Shown: piece by piece, positions 60,813 through 64,000 of the stretch
How the letters are laid out: each line of letters starts with the position of its first letter
How positions within the stretch are numbered: position 1 is the first letter of the stretch
Assembly: GCA_019694165.1 (NCBI GenBank)
Contig: JAIBCL010000001.1
Span: 124,001-188,000 of the forward strand
Direction of reading: 5' to 3'
DNA from: Verrucomicrobiaceae bacterium
GTDB lineage: Bacteria; Verrucomicrobiota; Verrucomicrobiia; Verrucomicrobiales; Verrucomicrobiaceae
DNA: 64,000 bases
Notes under the pieces: model-generated
Databases searched by the model: none
Told to the model about the DNA's origin: nothing
Seen by the model: the letters and a program-made list of their open reading frames with translations, nothing else
Position numbers and translations under genes: made by a program

Positions 60813-61835
60813 ATGGCCCTGCCCTCGTTTCGTCTCATCAAGTGGTTCCTGATGCTCGCGCTGATCGCGGGCGTGGGTGCGTACGTGGCGGGTGAATCGG
60901 TCTTCAATCTGAGCAGCAACTTCGTGGCGGTGACGGTGAAGGACTCGAAGACGCCGTTTGAGCTGCGCACGAAAAAGGGCGGCTGGAAGAAGCTGCCGGA
61001 TGCCAGCGCGGCCGAGCTGCAGGCGGCGCTGGTGGAGCGGCACAAGGAGGACGGCCTGCGCTGGAGCAGCCTCGCGGTGCGGCGGCAGCCGGACGGGTTC
61101 CTGCAACGGTTCTCACAGGGCCTCTTCGGAGCGGAGGTGAATGTGATCTCCATCGCGCCGGACAAGTTTGACTTCCAGACGACCTTTCTGCCGAAGTTTG
61201 CCGTGACGACGGCGGCGGAGCGCATGGCGGCGGAGGAGTTGTGGTTCGCGATCACGGCAAACTTCCGCGATCCGGACGGCAAGCCGCTGGGCTGGGTGTA
61301 CCACGAGGGCCGGGAGGTTCACGGGCCGTTTCCGGCGTGGAAGGGTTGTTTCTTTGTGAAGGGGGGGAAGCCGTTCTTCGGCCCGAAGTCGTTGCTCGAC
61401 TCGGTGCCGGGACCGATCGAGGAGGGCACGCAGGGCTATCCCTCGGTGATGAAGGACCACACGGTGTTCCCGTATGTGGATCTCGCGCCGAACAAGTTTT
61501 TCGACGGCTCGAAGCTTACCTACCGTGCGCTGGCCGGCATGAAGCGCGATGGCACGATCGTCTTTGTGCTCTCGGGCGACGGCAGCGTGATGAGCGTGGG
61601 CGAGGTGACGGACATCGCCAGGAAGCTCGACGTGCAGCACGCCACGCTGCTCGACGGCGGGCGTGCCCTGCAATACTCGATCCGCACGGAGAGCGGCGCA
61701 CGGCACTTCCATGCCTTCAACACGACGCTCAATTTCAAGCACGCGTGGCTGGAGCGGCAGCGCTCGCCGGTATTCATCGGCGTGAGGCGCAAGGCACCGC
61801 GGATCGTCACGCCCGGGAGGACGGAGGCCCGGTGA
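60813..61835 (+). CDS. phosphodiester glycosidase (NAGPA/DUF2233-type) family protein
   Basis: 340 residues from ATG 60813 (MALPSFRLIKWFLMLALIAG); the frame is open 33 bp upstream. One N-terminal membrane anchor, then a region ending in the NAGPA-like fold: PGPIEEGTQGYPSVMKDHTV, DGTIVFVLSGDGSVMSVGEV, and DVQHATLLDGGRALQYSIR. Eukaryotic NAGPA uncovers mannose-6-phosphate, and bacterial members probably act on phosphodiester-linked sugars of cell wall or exopolysaccharide. The protein should face the periplasm. Confidence 0.82.
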   Translation: MALPSFRLIKWFLMLALIAGVGAYVAGESVFNLSSNFVAVTVKDSKTPFELRTKKGGWKKLPDASAAELQAALVERHKEDGLRWSSLAVRRQPDGFLQRFSQGLFGAEVNVISIAPDKFDFQTTFLPKFAVTTAAERMAAEELWFAITANFRDPDGKPLGWVYHEGREVHGPFPAWKGCFFVKGGKPFFGPKSLLDSVPGPIEEGTQGYPSVMKDHTVFPYVDLAPNKFFDGSKLTYRALAGMKRDGTIVFVLSGDGSVMSVGEVTDIARKLDVQHATLLDGGRALQYSIRTESGARHFHAFNTTLNFKHAWLERQRSPVFIGVRRKAPRIVTPGRTEAR

Positions 61836-61995
61836 GCGGTGAAATCGGTTTTGCGAGCTGCTGGCAGCAGACAGGCTGGCAGGCCAGTTCAGCGCCCTGC
61901 GTGCCTTTTGTGGCGAACCTTTTGTGGTGAACCAGTCCCGGTCTTGGTTTCAATGAGTTGCCCGTCCTCCGGCGAGGCGCTACTCTGCGCGCCTG

Positions 61996-62988
61996 ATGCT
62001 TCCGTGGTTCGCCCATGACCGATTTCCGCTCTACCTCGCGCCGATGGCGGGCGTGACGGATGCGATTTTTCGCGGCCTGTGCAAGGAACTGGGGGCTGAT
62101 GTGATGGTGACCGAGTTCGTCTCAGCGGAGGGCATCATGCAGGCGGACGGGCGCACGAGGAAGTACACGGAATTCGACGACGCCCAGCGGCCCGTGGGCG
62201 TGCAGCTCTTTGGGGCAGACGGTGTGCGGATGGGCGAGGCGGCGCGCAAGATCATCGACTGGAAGCAGCCCGACTTCATCGACATCAACTTCGGCTGCCC
62301 GGTGAACAAGGTGGTGGCGAAGAACGGCGGCTCCTCCCTGCTCAAGGACTGCCCGCTGCTGGAGAGCGTGGCGAGGGAAATCGTGAAGGCCGTGCCGATT
62401 CCCGTGACCGCGAAGATGCGCGTCGGTTGGGACGCGAAAAACATCAATGCCACCGACGTGGCCCGGAGGCTGGAAGACAGCGGCGTGCAGGCCATCGCGG
62501 TGCACGGTCGCACCCGCGCGCAAGGGTACTCGGGCCTGGCTGACTGGGATGTGATCGGTGCGGTGGCTGATGCCGTGAGGATTCCGATCATCGGCAACGG
62601 TGACATCGCCACCGGCGCGGATGTGGAGCTGCGCCGTGCGCAGACGAATGTGCGCGGAGTGATGATCGGCCGCGCGGCGATGGCAAACCCCTGGGTGTTT
62701 CAGGAAGCGAAGCACTACCTCACCCATGGCGTGCAGCCCGCGCCGGCGAGCATCGAGGACCGCCTCGGCTTCATGGTGCGGCACTGCCGGCTGCTCGTCG
62801 AATCACGCCGGAACGGCGATGAACTCCAGACGATGCGCTCGATGCGCTCGCGGCTGATGAATTACACAAAGTGCCTGCCAGCCGGCAGATTGCTGCGCAT
62901 CCGCTTCGCGCACATCGCCAGCCTGATGGAACTCGAAGACATCGCCGCGGAATACCTGGCGCACCGCCAGCCCGCAGTGGCGGCGTGA
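61996..62988 (+). CDS. dusB: tRNA-dihydrouridine synthase (DusB-like)
   Basis: 330 residues. FMN barrel start LYLAPMAGVTDAIFR, catalytic Cys in DINFGCPVNKVVAKNGGSSL, AVHGRTRAQGYSG with the phosphate-binding His-Arg, and IIGNGDIATG. The C-terminal helical domain (MRSMRSRLMNYTKCLPAGRL) is complete. It reduces specific uridines in tRNA with NADPH. It is followed after 26 bp by a 3-hydroxyacyl-CoA dehydrogenase; no fis, as in enterics. Confidence 0.94.
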   Translation: MLPWFAHDRFPLYLAPMAGVTDAIFRGLCKELGADVMVTEFVSAEGIMQADGRTRKYTEFDDAQRPVGVQLFGADGVRMGEAARKIIDWKQPDFIDINFGCPVNKVVAKNGGSSLLKDCPLLESVAREIVKAVPIPVTAKMRVGWDAKNINATDVARRLEDSGVQAIAVHGRTRAQGYSGLADWDVIGAVADAVRIPIIGNGDIATGADVELRRAQTNVRGVMIGRAAMANPWVFQEAKHYLTHGVQPAPASIEDRLGFMVRHCRLLVESRRNGDELQTMRSMRSRLMNYTKCLPAGRLLRIRFAHIASLMELEDIAAEYLAHRQPAVAA

Positions 62989-63014
62989 CCGGGCAGCCTC
63001 TCAACAAACGAATC

Positions 63015-63983
63015 ATGGAACGAATGAGCAAGAACGAAAAGCCAGAGCAGGTCGCCGTCGTGGGCCTCGGATTGCTGGGACGCGGCATCGCGGCCTGCCT
63101 TCTGGGCCGCGGACTCCATGTGGTGGGCGTGGAGACAGGTGCAGATCAGCTCGCCAAAGCGCGGGCGGAGATTCAGACGATGATGGACGAGCTGGTGGAT
63201 CTAGGCGGCGCTGATGCCGGGCTGCGCGACGAGTGGCACGGGCGCTACACGGGGACCACGGATTTCGCGGCCCTGCGCGAGAGCGTGTTCATCGTCGAGA
63301 GCGTGACCGAGGACGCCGCCGTCAAGAACCAGGTGATGGACGCCATCGAGTCCGTGGCAGGCGAGCAGGTGGTCATCGCCAGCAACACGTCGGCCATTCC
63401 GATCAGTCTGTTGCAGCGGGGCCGCAAGCATCCAGGCCGCTTCGTGGGCATGCACTGGGCCTCGCCGGCTCATGCCACGCGGTTCATGGAGATCATCCGC
63501 GGCGAGCAGACGACTGATGAGGCGGTGGCGGCCACGGCGGAAATGGCGCGGCGGCTGGGCAAGGATCCGTGCCCGTGCCAGCGGGACATGCCTGGCTTCA
63601 TCGTGAACCGCATCGCGTATGCGATGTACCGCGAGGCGCTGAATCTGCTCGAGTCCGGCATGGCGGACGCCGAGACCATCGATGCGGCCGTGCGCAACGG
63701 CCTGGGCCTGTGGGCCTCGCTGTGCGGACCGCTGCGCTGGATCGACATCTCGGGCGGCCCTGAACTTTACGCGAAGGCCATGTCCCGTGTGCTGCCAACG
63801 CTCAGCAAGGCCGACGCGGTGCCTGCCCCGCTGCAAGAGCTGGCGGATGCAAATGCGCGCGGCACCATCAACGGACGCGGCTTTTACAGCTACACCGACG
63901 AGGAGGCGCGGCGTTGGGAAGACCTCTACCGCCTTCACGCGTGGCGCATCGTGCGAATGCAAAACGAGAACGCCGCCACATGA
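63015..63983 (+). CDS. 3-hydroxyacyl-CoA dehydrogenase family protein
   Basis: 322 residues from ATG 63015, with another ATG nine bases later. Rossmann motif AVVGLGLLGRGIAACLLGRG, then IVESVTEDAAVKNQVMDAIE, IASNTSAIPISLLQ, the catalytic His region GRFVGMHWASPAHAT, and the C-terminal domain GFIVNRIAYAMYREALNLLE. It oxidises 3-hydroxyacyl-CoA or related 3-hydroxy acids with NAD+. The usual thiolase/enoyl hydratase neighbours are not in the window, so L-carnitine or other 3-hydroxy acids are alternative substrates. The last 17 bp of the window beyond its stop hold nothing. Confidence 0.9.
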   Translation: MERMSKNEKPEQVAVVGLGLLGRGIAACLLGRGLHVVGVETGADQLAKARAEIQTMMDELVDLGGADAGLRDEWHGRYTGTTDFAALRESVFIVESVTEDAAVKNQVMDAIESVAGEQVVIASNTSAIPISLLQRGRKHPGRFVGMHWASPAHATRFMEIIRGEQTTDEAVAATAEMARRLGKDPCPCQRDMPGFIVNRIAYAMYREALNLLESGMADAETIDAAVRNGLGLWASLCGPLRWIDISGGPELYAKAMSRVLPTLSKADAVPAPLQELADANARGTINGRGFYSYTDEEARRWEDLYRLHAWRIVRMQNENAAT

Positions 63984-64000
63984 GAGCCGCCGCCGAAGAG

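Overview
The window is a 64 kb piece of a high-GC bacterial chromosome, most likely from the Verrucomicrobia within the PVC group. The case rests on gene content. There is an LptD-type outer-membrane assembly protein, so the cell is Gram-negative. There are Planctomycete/Verrucomicrobia marker families: a DUF1587/1592/1588/1585 cytochrome-linked protein, a DUF1501 Tat protein, autotransporter-associated beta-strand repeats with a PEP-CTERM tail, and a bacterial SWIB protein. FabV-type enoyl reductase and many lone secreted proteins also fit. No rRNA or tRNA gene was recognised.

Layout. 1-5 kb: a Ser/Thr kinase fused to a response-regulator receiver domain (cut by the left edge) and a TIR-STAND NTPase-TPR protein of the bacterial NLR type, whose reading frame has absorbed three palindromic repeat elements. 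5-9 kb: SMC. 9-12.4 kb: two TPM-type proteins and a secreted repeat-tailed protein. 12.8-23 kb: FolP, an orphan peptide-ABC ATPase, RodA, a haem-motif alpha-toroid protein, a gluzincin/metallo-beta-lactamase gene pair, and DUF1501. 23-31.5 kb: LptD, UDP-glucose dehydrogenase, RsmB, an HTTM pair and PurD. 31.7-38.3 kb: SWIB, a lone Pycsar-type 2TM effector-like protein, an FG-GAP protein, and a secreted protein overlapping a DegP-like protease. 38.5-48.9 kb: the DUF1592 protein, FabV, a sugar isomerase/oxidoreductase pair and a 1,372-residue beta-strand-repeat protein. 49-55.5 kb: hicBA inserted beside a duplicated PIG-L gene start, a TPR/HExxH protein, a duplicated-domain secreted protein and CysS. 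60.8-64 kb: a phosphodiester glycosidase-type protein, Dus and a 3-hydroxyacyl-CoA dehydrogenase.

The most interesting region is 55.5-60.1 kb, a decayed chromosomal integron. Six small cassettes, all on the minus strand, are separated by about 93-bp attC-like sites. Each site has 7-nt R boxes, a 5-nt unpaired spacer, and L boxes with one extrahelical base. Five of the six cassettes show the predicted match between the 5' end of the cassette and the R'' box of its own attC, including two variant R boxes, which is the signature of circular cassette insertion. Next to the first cassette, and divergent from it, lies a 98-residue remnant of a tyrosine recombinase (the N-terminal SAM-like domain, as in IntI). 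It is broken by a junction with a frameshifted Fn3-type gene. The R boxes (GGCGAAC/GTTCGCC) depart from the usual RYYYAAC/GTTRRRY consensus.

The rest is mostly housekeeping and cell-envelope genes mixed with lone secreted proteins. Defence or conflict-type genes (TIR-STAND, Pycsar-type TM protein, gluzincin/MBL pair, hicBA, SUKH and HEAT-like cassette proteins) are scattered rather than forming one island.
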